Made by a program: the position numbers and the translations under genes. DNA of 14,840 bases from an uncultured Agathobaculum sp. Its GTDB lineage: Bacteria > Bacillota > Clostridia > Oscillospirales > Butyricicoccaceae. The first letter of the stretch is position 1. The number at the start of each line of letters is the position of its first letter. The stretch is taken from contig CAKSVR010000051.1 of assembly GCA_934504345.1 (NCBI GenBank), forward strand, positions 1 to 14,840. The letters run 5' to 3'. Below are positions 1 through 6,819 of the stretch, piece by piece. Under the pieces are notes generated by a model. That model worked only from the letters and a program-made list of their open reading frames with translations, searched no databases and had not been told where the DNA came from.

Positions 1-385
1 CGATCATGATAACGTCAACGTCAGCCGGCGGAACGATCTGCTTGAAGTGGATGTTGAAGCCGTGAGCGAAAGCCAGTACGTTGCCCGGCTTCAGGTTCGG
101 AGCGATAACGTCCTTGTAGATGTCAGCCTGCTTCTCGTCCGGAGTCAGCATCATGATGATGTCGCCTGCAGCAGCAGCCTCAGCCGGAGTCATAACCTCA
201 AGGCCGTAGTCCTTGGCCTTCTTCTCGTGCTTGGAGCCCGGGCGCAGACCTACTACAACGTGTACGCCGGAATCCTTCAGGTTCATTGCATGAGCATGGC
301 CCTGAGAACCAAAGCCGATGATGGCAACAGTTTTGCCGTCCAGCAGGGACAGGTTGCAGTCTGCGTCATAAAACATCTTTACCAT
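1..385 (-). CDS. ilvC: Ketol-acid reductoisomerase, N-terminal part (cut by window edge)
   Basis: This enzyme catalyses the NADPH- and Mg-dependent isomeroreduction of acetolactate or acetohydroxybutyrate, the second common step of valine, leucine and isoleucine synthesis, in the cytoplasm. About 128 residues are visible, beginning MVKMFYDADCNLSLLDGK. They include the Rossmann nucleotide-binding motif GFGSQGHAHAMNLKDSG and the cofactor-specificity loop VGLRPGSKHEKKAK, followed by MTPAEAAAAGDIIMMLTPDE and FAHGFNIHF. The start at 385 is supported by a strong TAGGAGGAAA ribosome site just upstream. The gene is third in the ilvB-ilvN-ilvC operon and is separated from ilvN by a repeat-filled gap of about 170 bp. 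The rest of the catalytic knotted domain lies outside the window. Family assignment is secure. Confidence 0.96.
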   Translation of the reverse strand, partial: MVKMFYDADCNLSLLDGKTVAIIGFGSQGHAHAMNLKDSGVHVVVGLRPGSKHEKKAKDYGLEVMTPAEAAAAGDIIMMLTPDEKQADIYKDVIAPNLKPGNVLAFAHGFNIHFKQIVPPADVDVIMI

Positions 386-429
386 TTTTATTTCCTCCTA
401 AAAATTTATAAAGAGCTTATTTATCAAGT

Positions 430-554
430 AAAGAGCGGAGAGTGAGGAGTGGAGATCGGAGAGCTTCGTACAGGGCGAGCCGTGAAGCAATCTTCACTCT
501 CCACTCTGCACTCTTCACTCTTAAGCTCCTAACTCCTACCTCCTATCTCCTAAC
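430..554. repeat. Purine-rich inverted-repeat element, copy A (ilvN-ilvC gap)
   Basis: The gap between the ilvN stop and the ilvC start is almost entirely a G/A-rich left arm and a C/T-rich right arm. Bases 439-455 can pair with 505-521 (15 of 17 positions), so the ilv transcript would carry a large hairpin here. Two 14-mers, GAGTGAGGAGTGGA (440-453) and AACTCCTACCTCCT (531-544), recur identically and in the same orientation in copy B at 5321-5421. This marks a dispersed repeat family. The right arm runs up to the ilvN stop codon. No ORF is supported inside. Mobility is inferred only from the recurrence. Confidence 0.75.
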
Positions 555-1031
555 TTACTTCTCTATGGCCGTTACGCCCGAGCGGCTCATTTCGAGGATC
601 TCGAAATTCGAGATGACATCGAGGAACGCATCGATGCGGCTCGGCACCTCGGAAAGCTCGATGATCATTTCGCTCTCCTGCGTATCGACCACGCGCGCGC
701 CGTACAGCTCGCACAGCTGGCGAATATCGCTGCGGACACTTACGTCCGGCGTATGCAGCTTGACGAACACCAGCTCACTGCAGCACGAGCTGTCCTCCTC
801 GAGGTGGACAACGTGCATGACCTCCTCGAGCTTCGCGAGCTGCTTCATGATCTGCTCGAGCACCATATGGTCGCCCTGCACGATGATGGACATACACGAA
901 ACCTTGGGATCGGTGGTGGCCGAAACGGTCAGCGAGTCGATGTTGTAGCCGCGGCGGCCGAACAGGCTGGATACGCGGGCCAGAACACCGGCATTGTTCT
1001 GCACGGTGACAGAAAGGATGTATTTTTCCAT
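555..1031 (-). CDS. ilvN: Acetolactate synthase small (regulatory) subunit
   Basis: This is the regulatory subunit of acetohydroxyacid synthase. It binds the catalytic IlvB subunit, raises its activity and normally confers valine feedback inhibition. The 158-residue length is typical of the bacterial family. The N-terminal ACT domain (about residues 1-77) starts MEKYILSVTVQNNAGVLARV, with the NAGVLARVSSLFGRRGYNIDS region that forms the effector site. The second half (about 80-158) matches the ALS small-subunit C-terminal domain, with a typical RSGVTAIEK ending. The gene follows ilvB after a 13-bp gap containing an AGAGGAG ribosome site, so the two subunits should be made together. Some relatives are named ilvH; the symbol depends on convention. 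Confidence 0.96.
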   Translation of the reverse strand: MEKYILSVTVQNNAGVLARVSSLFGRRGYNIDSLTVSATTDPKVSCMSIIVQGDHMVLEQIMKQLAKLEEVMHVVHLEEDSSCCSELVFVKLHTPDVSVRSDIRQLCELYGARVVDTQESEMIIELSEVPSRIDAFLDVISNFEILEMSRSGVTAIEK

Positions 1032-1044
1032 GGTATCTCCTCTC

Positions 1045-2709
1045 TTATTCCGTTACAAGGTCGTCTACCGTGCCGCCGGCCGGGATCATCGGAAGAACGC
1101 GCTCGTCCTTGTCGATCTGGGCATCGATCAGCACAGGGCCGGTGCGCTTCACTGCTTCACGCAGTGCCTCGCGCAGCTCGGCGATATTGGAAACACGGAA
1201 GCCGCGTGCGCCGAACGCATCTGCGAGCTTGACGTAATCTGTCTTGCGGTGCGGGTCGGTCTGCGAGTAGCGGCTGCCATAGAACATGGTCTGCCACTGG
1301 CGCACGTTGCCGAGCACGCGGTTATTCATAATGATCGTGATGACCGGCAGGTTATAGGAAACCGCGGTGCAGATCTCGTTGAGGTTCATGTGGAACGAGC
1401 CGTCGCCCGTGATGTGGACGACCGTTCTCTCCGGGAATGCCACCTGTGCGCCGAGGGCCGCGCCGTAGCCGAAGCCCATCGTGCCGAGGCCGCCCGAGGT
1501 CAGGAACTGACGAACGTGCTTGCGGCCGTTGTACTGGGCGCTCCACAGCTGGTGCTGGCCAACGTCGGTCGCGATGATGGTATCCTCCGGGGTTTCCTCT
1601 GCAACGGTACGCAGAAGCTGGTGCGGATGGATCACGCTCTCGTCGTCCTTGGGCACATAGTCGAGCTTTGTCTGCCATTCGGCGATCTGCTCGCGCCATG
1701 CGGTGTGCTTGGCTTCCTTGATATACGGCATGACCTTCTCGAGGAAGGTTTCCGCATCCGAAACCACCGAATAGGTGGTTTCGATGTTCTTGTTGATCTC
1801 GGCATCGTCGATGTCAACGTGGATGACCTTGGCATCCGGTGCAAAGCGCTTGGTGTTGGTCGCAACGCGGTCGGAGAAGCGTGCGCCGATGCAGATCAGC
1901 AGGTCGCAGCGCTCGACTGCCCATGCAGCCGAAACCGTGCCGTGCATACCGATCATGCCGAGGCTGAGCGGCTCGGTATCCGGGATGCAGCCAATCGCCA
2001 TCATGGTGTGCGCGGACGGAATATCCGCCTTGCGCTGGAGCTTCAGCAGCATATCGCCCGCATCTGCGGTTTCCACGCCGCCGCCGTAGTAGATCACCGG
2101 GCGCTCTGCCGCGGCGATCATGTCGGCCACGGTCTGAAGCTGCTCCTCGGCGATGTCGTAGGTATTGTTCACCTGATACCGGCCCTTGGCGATGAACTCG
2201 CACTGGGCGGAGGTGATGTCCTTCGGGATGTCGATCAGCACCGGTCCCGGACGGCCGGAGGCAGCAATGCGGAATGCATCGCGGACGGTGTCCGCCAGCT
2301 CCTCCACATCGCGCACAACGAAATTGTGCTTGGTAATCGGCATGGTGATGCCGGCGATATAGACCTCCTGGAACGAATCACGGCCGATGAGGCTGGTGCC
2401 GACGTTGCCGGTGATGGCGACCATCGGAATGGAGTCCATATATGCGGTCGCGATGCCGGTTACGAGGTTGGTCGCGCCCGGGCCGCTGGTCGCAAGGCAG
2501 ACACCTACCCTGCCGGTCGCGCGGGCGTAGCCGTCCGCCGCATGGGCAGCGCCCTGCTCATGGGCTGTTAAAATATGTCGAATGCGGTCGCTGTTTTTGT
2601 AAAGTGCGTCATAGATGTTCAGAACCGCACCGCCGGGGTAGCCGAAAATGGTGTCAACTCCCTGCTCAACGAGTGCGTCGATCAGAATTTCTGCGCCGTT
2701 CTTTACCAT
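1045..2709 (-). CDS. ilvB: Acetolactate synthase large (catalytic) subunit
   Basis: This thiamine-diphosphate enzyme condenses pyruvate with pyruvate or 2-oxobutyrate, the first committed step of branched-chain amino acid synthesis. From the chosen start (MVKNGAEILIDALVEQG) the protein has 554 residues, the usual length. The N-terminal domain shows GYPGGAVLNIYDAL and HEQGAAHAADGYARATG, with catalytic Glu51. The C-terminal domain carries the Mg-ThDP motif GDGSF (from residue 435) through to MNN (about 461-463). The reading frame stays open 38 codons further upstream, but those codons fall in the T-box terminator. The start at 2709 has a purine-rich AAAGGGGG ribosome site. First gene of the ilvBNC operon, controlled by the upstream T-box. 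Confidence 0.97.
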   Translation of the reverse strand: MVKNGAEILIDALVEQGVDTIFGYPGGAVLNIYDALYKNSDRIRHILTAHEQGAAHAADGYARATGRVGVCLATSGPGATNLVTGIATAYMDSIPMVAITGNVGTSLIGRDSFQEVYIAGITMPITKHNFVVRDVEELADTVRDAFRIAASGRPGPVLIDIPKDITSAQCEFIAKGRYQVNNTYDIAEEQLQTVADMIAAAERPVIYYGGGVETADAGDMLLKLQRKADIPSAHTMMAIGCIPDTEPLSLGMIGMHGTVSAAWAVERCDLLICIGARFSDRVATNTKRFAPDAKVIHVDIDDAEINKNIETTYSVVSDAETFLEKVMPYIKEAKHTAWREQIAEWQTKLDYVPKDDESVIHPHQLLRTVAEETPEDTIIATDVGQHQLWSAQYNGRKHVRQFLTSGGLGTMGFGYGAALGAQVAFPERTVVHITGDGSFHMNLNEICTAVSYNLPVITIIMNNRVLGNVRQWQTMFYGSRYSQTDPHRKTDYVKLADAFGARGFRVSNIAELREALREAVKRTGPVLIDAQIDKDERVLPMIPAGGTVDDLVTE

Positions 2710-2757
2710 TGCGAATCCGCCCCCTTTCTTATCCTTGAAACATACATACTTGGTAAA

Positions 2758-2794
2758 ACAAAAAAGCCCTTGCCTCCTAAAGAGACAAAGACTT
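2758..2794 (-). terminator. T-box-controlled intrinsic terminator of the ilv operon
   Basis: Read on the minus strand, AAGTCTTTGTCTC pairs with GGAGGCAAGGGCTT around a short loop (13 pairs including G-U), followed by a T-run. Part of the 5' arm, CTCTTT (complement of 2779-2784), is also complementary to AAAGAG just upstream of the T-box sequence (complement of 2811-2818). The antiterminator and terminator are therefore mutually exclusive, as expected for a transcription-attenuating T-box. Confidence 0.88.
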
Positions 2795-3041
2795 AAACTC
2801 TGCGGTACCACTCTTTTTGCCATGCTGCCCTGTGCGGCGGCATGACCACTTACCTGATCTGTTAACGCGGTATCACGCGGGCACGCTTACACTGAACCCT
2901 GTTTCATCTCATTTCAGCGCACCGGCTCCCGGAGGACTTTCGCACTTTCCTTTCTCCACTGTCTTACACCGACCGACAGCTCTCTCTCATGGATTCCGGA
3001 CGCTACTTTTCCGTTCGCAGCCTGTATCAATTTCGAATGTA
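2758..3041 (-). promoter_or_regulatory. T-box riboswitch leader of ilvBNC
   Basis: The leader senses uncharged tRNA; when charging falls, the tRNA stabilises an antiterminator and the ilv genes are transcribed. The diagnostic T-box element reads AGAGTGGTACCGC on the minus strand (about 2802-2814) and precedes the terminator. The distal part of Stem I is recognisable: a GAGAGAG run (about 2981-2987), then a CTGTC/GACAG hairpin whose loop contains GGTCGGTGTAA, like the conserved apical loop. The 3' side of the likely specifier region reads GAAAGTCCTCC (complement of 2931-2941). GUC (valine, complement of 2935-2937) is my best candidate specifier, with CUC (leucine, complement of 2932-2934) as the alternative. 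Class assignment is firm; the specifier is tentative. Confidence 0.92.
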
Positions 3042-3047
3042 GTTTAT

Positions 3048-3076
3048 ATTATAAAGGCGAAACTTCAGAATGTCAA
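3048..3076 (-). promoter_or_regulatory. Consensus promoter of the ilv operon
   Basis: On the minus strand a perfect TTGACA (complement of 3071-3076) is followed after 17 bp by a perfect TATAAT (complement of 3048-3053). Transcription would begin near 3041, immediately before the T-box leader. A consensus promoter under a T-box implies that control is by attenuation rather than initiation. Confidence 0.9.
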
Positions 3077-3210
3077 CGCCTTTTCGCACACAAATAGACG
3101 AAAACTGTCGTGCATAAATCGTTATTTTTTCGCCATACTACACAATGCCGAAGCGGCACGGCTTTCGCTCCGGCAAACTGTGAAAATCCCACAAATGGAG
3201 GTGCAGGCGT

Positions 3211-3888
3211 ATGGCAGTCCCTCTGCTGCGTACACTGATTCTTTACGGCACGGTCATCTGCGCGGTGCGCCTGATGGGCAAACGGCAGATCGGCGAGCTC
3301 GACCCGTCCGAGCTGGTGGTGACGATACTCGTGTCCGACCTTGCGGCCGTGCCCATGCAGGACCTCGGCATCCCGCTGCTCTCCGGGCTGGTTCCCATCG
3401 CGACACTGGTGGTGCTCGAGATATTCCTCAGCTTCGCCGCGCTCAAAAGCCGGGCATTCCGGCGGCTGCTGAACGGACAGCCCGCCATCATCATCCGCCA
3501 CGGCAGGCTGGACATCGACAAGCTGCGCCAGATGCGCCTGACGACCGACGAGGTCCTCGAAACCCTGCGTAAACAGAGCGTTGCCTCGGTGAGCGACGTG
3601 AAATACGGCGTGATCGAGCCGGACGGCACGCTGACCGTTGTGCTGCGCCAGCCGCAGCAGCCTGTCACGGCGGAAATGCTCGGCATCACGCCCAAGGACA
3701 CCGGTCTGCCGCTCGTCGTCGTGTCGGACGGCAAGGTCGTGCCGCGCTCGCTCGAGCTGCTGCACCTCTCCCCGGCGGATATTGAGCGGCGGCTGAAAAA
3801 CCAGAGTGTCGCGGTCGAGGATGTGTTCCTGATGACACTCGACGACTGCGGCAACACGTTCTTGCAGAAAAAGGAGGCCCGGCGATGA
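3211..3888 (+). CDS. DUF421 (YetF-like) membrane protein
   Basis: A 225-residue protein of the DUF421/YetF family, whose biochemical role is not established. The N-terminal part (about residues 1-78) is hydrophobic with three likely membrane segments and contains the family signature RLMGKRQIGEL followed by DPSELVVTILVSDLAAVPMQD. The C-terminal half is a soluble domain, probably cytoplasmic, including NGQPAIIIRHGRLD, the region VASVSDVKYGVIEPDGTLTV and a final segment LVVVSDGKVV. The start is set by a GGAGG site near 3196. It overlaps the next gene by 4 bp (ATGA), which suggests translational coupling. DUF421 next to DUF4363 is, to my knowledge, a recurring pair in Clostridia. In spore-formers such proteins are often discussed with sporulation or envelope functions; nothing here proves that. 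Confidence 0.88.
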   Translation: MAVPLLRTLILYGTVICAVRLMGKRQIGELDPSELVVTILVSDLAAVPMQDLGIPLLSGLVPIATLVVLEIFLSFAALKSRAFRRLLNGQPAIIIRHGRLDIDKLRQMRLTTDEVLETLRKQSVASVSDVKYGVIEPDGTLTVVLRQPQQPVTAEMLGITPKDTGLPLVVVSDGKVVPRSLELLHLSPADIERRLKNQSVAVEDVFLMTLDDCGNTFLQKKEARR

Positions 3889-4217
3889 AACGTTTGCTTG
3901 CGGCGGCAGTGCTGTGCGCTGTGCTCATCCTCGGCAGCGTGTGGAGCGTGAACACCGTGCAGAAAACCACACAGGCGGTCGCTCTCGATGTGGAGAACGG
4001 CCGCCTGACCGAAGCGCGGAAAACATGGGACAGCGCCCAGACCATGCTCGGCGCACTGCTGCTGCACGAGGAGCTCGATCAGGCCGACCGGCTGTTCGAC
4101 CGCGTACTCGCTGCGCAGGACAGCGGCACGGATACGGCGCTCGACCGCGCAGAGCTGCTGGCACAGCTGCGGCACCTGCCGGAGCTGCAAAAGCCCTCGC
4201 TCAAAAACTTATTTTAA
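3885..4217 (+). CDS. DUF4363-like small secreted or membrane-anchored protein
   Basis: A 110-residue protein with an N-terminal hydrophobic signal or anchor segment (KRLLAAAVLCAVLILGSVWSV, written here as residues 2-22). A mainly helical outer domain follows, rich in Leu, Glu, Asp and Arg (about residues 30-110). The resemblance to DUF4363 rests on size, architecture and its position directly after a DUF421 gene, with which it shares an ATGA overlap. The remainder probably folds as a helical bundle outside the membrane. Its stop codon TAA (4215-4217) forms part of the TTAA boundary of the palindromic element that follows. No catalytic motif is visible and no specific function can be given. 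Confidence 0.72.
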   Translation: MKRLLAAAVLCAVLILGSVWSVNTVQKTTQAVALDVENGRLTEARKTWDSAQTMLGALLLHEELDQADRLFDRVLAAQDSGTDTALDRAELLAQLRHLPELQKPSLKNLF

Positions 4218-4382
4218 GGCAATACCGCATAATTGAACAAGAGTGATTTGCGAGTAAATTTTGCGTACTGACGAGGCACAGTTTTGCGGTAATACTTGAT
4301 GTATTACCGTGAAACTGCAACAAAGTCAGGACACAAAATTTCCGCAAAGCACCGCCGCTTTAATTGTGCGGTGTTGCCTTAA
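4214..4382. mobile_element. Palindromic MITE-like element flanked by TTAA
   Basis: The ends are inverted repeats: AAGGCAATACCGCATAATT at 4216-4234 matches the complement of 4362-4380 at 17 of 19 positions. Further inside, the arms keep matching imperfectly. The centre is a hairpin in which GCGGTAATAC (4286-4295) pairs with GTATTACCGT (4301-4310) and the flanking CAGTTT (4279-4284) with AAACTG (4312-4317). The whole unit is therefore one long imperfect palindrome with no ORF. TTAA occurs at both edges (4214-4217 and 4379-4382), consistent with a TA or TTAA target duplication. As it sits between two convergent genes, its transcript hairpin could also end transcription from both sides. Calling it a MITE is inference, since only one copy is in view. 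Confidence 0.78.
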
Positions 4383-4738
4383 CGATATTCGCGGATCTGC
4401 ACGGACAGACCATCCGGGTCGTAAACGTAAAAATAGCGTGCATCCGGCTCGGGCTGGCGGATGTCGGACGGATTCATGCCGTGCAGCACCGCGCGCTCGT
4501 GGGCGCTGGCGATGTCCTCCGTGCCGAAGCACAGGAACATACCGGCCGCCTGCACGGTGTCGCCCTCGGGCATCGCGATCAGCTCGAGCTGGGTCGCGCC
4601 GTCGGTGTTTTGCAGGTATGCGACTGCGCCGCCGTCGGCGCTGAACTGCGTGTGGATCTTGAGCTCGGTGAGCGTCTGGTAAAAGTGCAGCGACTTCTCA
4701 AAATCGCGCACACGGAGCGCTAAATGGTGGATGTGCAT
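4379..4738 (-). CDS. VOC-family (glyoxalase/bleomycin resistance-like) protein
   Basis: A 119-residue protein with the vicinal-oxygen-chelate fold, made of two beta-alpha-beta-beta-beta modules. Metal-ligand candidates are the His residues in MHIHHLALRVRD, the Glu in QLELIAMPEG and the final Glu in YDPDGLSVQIRE. Such proteins isomerise or cleave small electrophilic compounds, or bind drugs; lactoylglutathione-lyase-like activity is possible but the substrate cannot be read from sequence. The ATG at 4738 was preferred over the in-frame GTG at 4747 because that GTG lies inside the GAGGTG ribosome site. The gene is transcribed divergently from the marR-MATE pair. Its stop codon overlaps the right edge of the palindromic element. 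Confidence 0.87.
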   Translation of the reverse strand: MHIHHLALRVRDFEKSLHFYQTLTELKIHTQFSADGGAVAYLQNTDGATQLELIAMPEGDTVQAAGMFLCFGTEDIASAHERAVLHGMNPSDIRQPEPDARYFYVYDPDGLSVQIREYR

Positions 4739-4768
4739 AACGGGCACCTCATTTCAGTATTTGCTATT

Positions 4769-4798
4769 ATTGTATAGAACAGCCTCGCAGCGTGTCAA
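4769..4798 (-). promoter_or_regulatory. Promoter of the VOC gene
   Basis: On the minus strand TTGACA (complement of 4793-4798) is followed after 18 bp by TACAAT (complement of 4769-4774). Its -35 box lies about 40 bp from that of the divergent marR promoter, so both could be affected by one bound regulator. Confidence 0.75.
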
Positions 4799-4839
4799 GC
4801 GGAAAATTCCGGCGCTCATTTCCCGTTGAATATTCCCTC

Positions 4840-4867
4840 TTGACATTCTCTGTCACTGCGCTATAAT
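4840..4867 (+). promoter_or_regulatory. Promoter of marR-MATE
   Basis: TTGACA (4840-4845) and TATAAT (4862-4867) are separated by 16 bp. The -10 box lies within the left arm of a loose inverted repeat, CGCTATAATA (4859-4868) and TATTTAGCG (4883-4891), which is a reasonable place for MarR self-repression. The arms match only partly, so the operator is tentative. Confidence 0.82.
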
Positions 4868-4901
4868 ACTTAGGAACCGAAATATTTAGCGAGGTGATCT
4901 T

Positions 4902-5321
4902 ATGGACACCGGACGGCTTATCAACAAACTGTCCAACTGCCTGCGCCGCCGCTCGGCGGAGATACAAAAACGCATCCATATCAGCGGCACAAAAGGCCAG
5001 ATACTCAACTACATCTTAATGGAGAGCCCAAAGGGCCCGCTCGTGCAGCGCGATATCGAGCAGGAGTTCGGCCTGCGGCCCTCGACGGCAACCGAAATGC
5101 TTCAGGCATTGCAGGCCGCCGACCTTATCCGGCGCGAGCCCGACCCGGCGGATGCCCGCCGCAAGTGCATCGTGTGTACAGAGAAAGCAGAGGCGTTCCG
5201 GCCCGCCTGCCTGCAGGAGATAACGGAAACCGAAGCCCTGCTGCTGCGCGGCATCTCCCCGGAGGAACGGGAGCAGTTTATGCGTATCGGACTCAAGATG
5301 CTTGCGAACTTTGAGGAGTGA
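4902..5321 (+). CDS. MarR-family transcriptional regulator
   Basis: A 139-residue winged-helix repressor, the same length as MepR-type regulators. The DNA-binding domain spans about residues 28-95: a helix around GTKGQILNYILMES, then VQRDIEQEFGLRPSTATEMLQALQ as helix-turn-helix. The wing contains the typical MarR signature DPADARRKCIVCTEKAE. N- and C-terminal helices would form the dimer. MarR proteins usually release DNA on binding phenolic or cationic compounds. The ATG at 4902 follows a GAGGTG ribosome site. Its neighbours, a MATE pump downstream and a VOC protein in the other direction, suggest control of a detoxification module. The stop codon falls at the left end of a purine-rich repeat. 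Confidence 0.93.
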   Translation: MDTGRLINKLSNCLRRRSAEIQKRIHISGTKGQILNYILMESPKGPLVQRDIEQEFGLRPSTATEMLQALQAADLIRREPDPADARRKCIVCTEKAEAFRPACLQEITETEALLLRGISPEEREQFMRIGLKMLANFEE

Positions 5322-5421
5322 GGAGTTAGGAGGCAGGAGTGAGGAGTGGATAATGATAAACCTTATCCTGCAAACCGTAAATCACTTGCCAACTCCTACC
5401 TCCTCCCTCCTAACTCCTACC
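5321..5421. repeat. Purine-rich inverted-repeat element, copy B (marR-MATE gap)
   Basis: The left arm starts AGGAGTTAGGAGG (5321-5333) and is matched by the complement of the right arm ending CCTCCTAACTCCT (5406-5418). The arms agree at about 24 of 27 positions and enclose a core of some 43 bp. GAGTGAGGAGTGGA (5337-5350) and AACTCCTACCTCCT (5391-5404) are identical to the 14-mers in copy A near ilvN. The element fills most of the gap between marR and the pump and starts on the marR stop codon. In the transcript it would fold as a long hairpin and could reduce expression of the pump relative to the regulator. Confidence 0.78.
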
Positions 5422-5448
5422 TAAAAGAAAGTGAAAGGATTGATTCCA

Positions 5449-6780
5449 TTGGATAATGAAACCATTTTAAGCAAAGCGCCCATCCCCAAGGCGGTGGCCG
5501 CGATGGCCATTCCCAGCGTTATCAGCAGCCTTGTCACCGTCGTGTACAACATGGCGGACACGTTTTTCGTCGGCCAGACCGGCGATGCGCTGCAAGTCGC
5601 CGCCGTCAGCCTGACAAACCCCATCTTCATCCTGCTGATGGCATTCGCCAATATGTTCGGCATGGGCGGCAGCGCGATGATCTCGGTGGCGCTGGGCGAA
5701 AACAACCGCAAAAATGTAAAGCGCATTTCCTCGTTCATCTCGTGGGCGAGCTTGATCGTCGGCGTGCTGTTCGCCGCCGTGCTGCTGTGCTTCACCACGC
5801 CCATCCTGCATCTGTTCGGCGCGGATGCCGGCACGTTCGACTTTGCCCGCGGCTACACGGTGTATATCGCGTTCGGTGCGCCGTTCGTCATCTGGTCGGC
5901 GGCGGCCAGCTTTGTCGTGCGCGCCGAGGGCGCCAGCCGTGAGGCCATGGTCGGCAGCATGATCGGCACCATTGCCAACATCGCGCTCGACCCGGTGTTC
6001 GTCAGCGGCTTCGGCATGGGCGCCGCCGGTGCGGCCATCGCGACCACCATCGGCAATGCCATGGCGACGGTGTATTACCTGTGGTATTTTCTCAAAAAGT
6101 CCCAGCACTTCTCCCTTGCGCCGAAGGATGCACGCTGCGGCACGAATATCGCCGTGCGCGTGTGCTCCGCGGGCTTCCCGACCGCTATTTTCTCCGCGCT
6201 GATGTGCGTTTCGACCATCGTACTCAACCAGATGCTCGTCGCCTACGGCAATGCGCCTGTGGCCGCTATCGGCATCGTGTTCAAGGCGAATATGTTCATC
6301 ACATTCCTGCAAATGGGCCTTGCCAACGGTGTCCAGCCGATCTTCGGTTACAGCTACGGTGCGGGTGACATCAAGCGCTTCGCTGACACGGAACGGTTCA
6401 CCAAGCTGTGCTGCGTTATCGTCGGACTGGCCGCGACTGCGCTCTATTTCTTCCTGCGTGAGCCCATCATCCGCCTGTTCGTCAATGACAGCGAGGTCAT
6501 CACCTGCGGCGTGCAGATGCTCATCGCCTATATGCTGTCCGGCCCGTTCATCGGCTTCCTGTTCGTCAATATGAACTGTATGCAGTCGGTCGGCCGTGCC
6601 CTCCCCGCCACCGTGCTGTCCGTGCTCCGACAGGGCCTTCTGCTCATTCCCCTGCTCTATCTGCTGCGCCTCCTCGCCGGGATGAACGGTGTGATCTACG
6701 GCCAGTCTATCACAGATTACATAACGATCGCGCTGTCGTGCGTGGTCTGGAGGAGGATTCGGAACGGGCTGGAAAATTGA
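5449..6780 (+). CDS. MATE-family multidrug efflux transporter
   Basis: A 12-helix transporter of the multidrug and toxin extrusion family, which exports cationic or amphipathic compounds in exchange for Na+ or H+. The two homologous six-helix halves start with PIPKAVAAMAIPSVISSLVT and, mid-protein, FPTAIFSALMCVSTIVLNQM. Typical MATE features are VYNMADTFFVGQ in helix 1-2, GMGGSAMISVALGENN, the loop around RAEGASREAMVGSMIG, and QPIFGYSYGAGD in the second half. Length is about 443 residues, normal for the family. The TTG at 5449 was chosen because AAAGGA (5434-5439) lies 9 bp upstream; an in-frame GTG at 5431 would add six residues. It follows marR in the same direction, as in mepR-mepA. Substrate unknown. 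Confidence 0.93.
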   Translation: MDNETILSKAPIPKAVAAMAIPSVISSLVTVVYNMADTFFVGQTGDALQVAAVSLTNPIFILLMAFANMFGMGGSAMISVALGENNRKNVKRISSFISWASLIVGVLFAAVLLCFTTPILHLFGADAGTFDFARGYTVYIAFGAPFVIWSAAASFVVRAEGASREAMVGSMIGTIANIALDPVFVSGFGMGAAGAAIATTIGNAMATVYYLWYFLKKSQHFSLAPKDARCGTNIAVRVCSAGFPTAIFSALMCVSTIVLNQMLVAYGNAPVAAIGIVFKANMFITFLQMGLANGVQPIFGYSYGAGDIKRFADTERFTKLCCVIVGLAATALYFFLREPIIRLFVNDSEVITCGVQMLIAYMLSGPFIGFLFVNMNCMQSVGRALPATVLSVLRQGLLLIPLLYLLRLLAGMNGVIYGQSITDYITIALSCVVWRRIRNGLEN

Positions 6781-6819
6781 GATGCCCGCCGTTTTCCATT
6801 CTGCATACCGGAAAACGCA

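Noticed and set aside
430..554. CRISPR-like array
   Set aside because: The repeated units are short, overlapping and imperfect purine-rich motifs arranged as an inverted repeat, without regular spacers or cas genes.
994..2571. A 525-codon plus-strand frame opposite ilvB
   Set aside because: It is a shadow of ilvB: no ribosome site, low-complexity His/Arg/Asp-rich product, and the minus strand carries a full acetolactate synthase.
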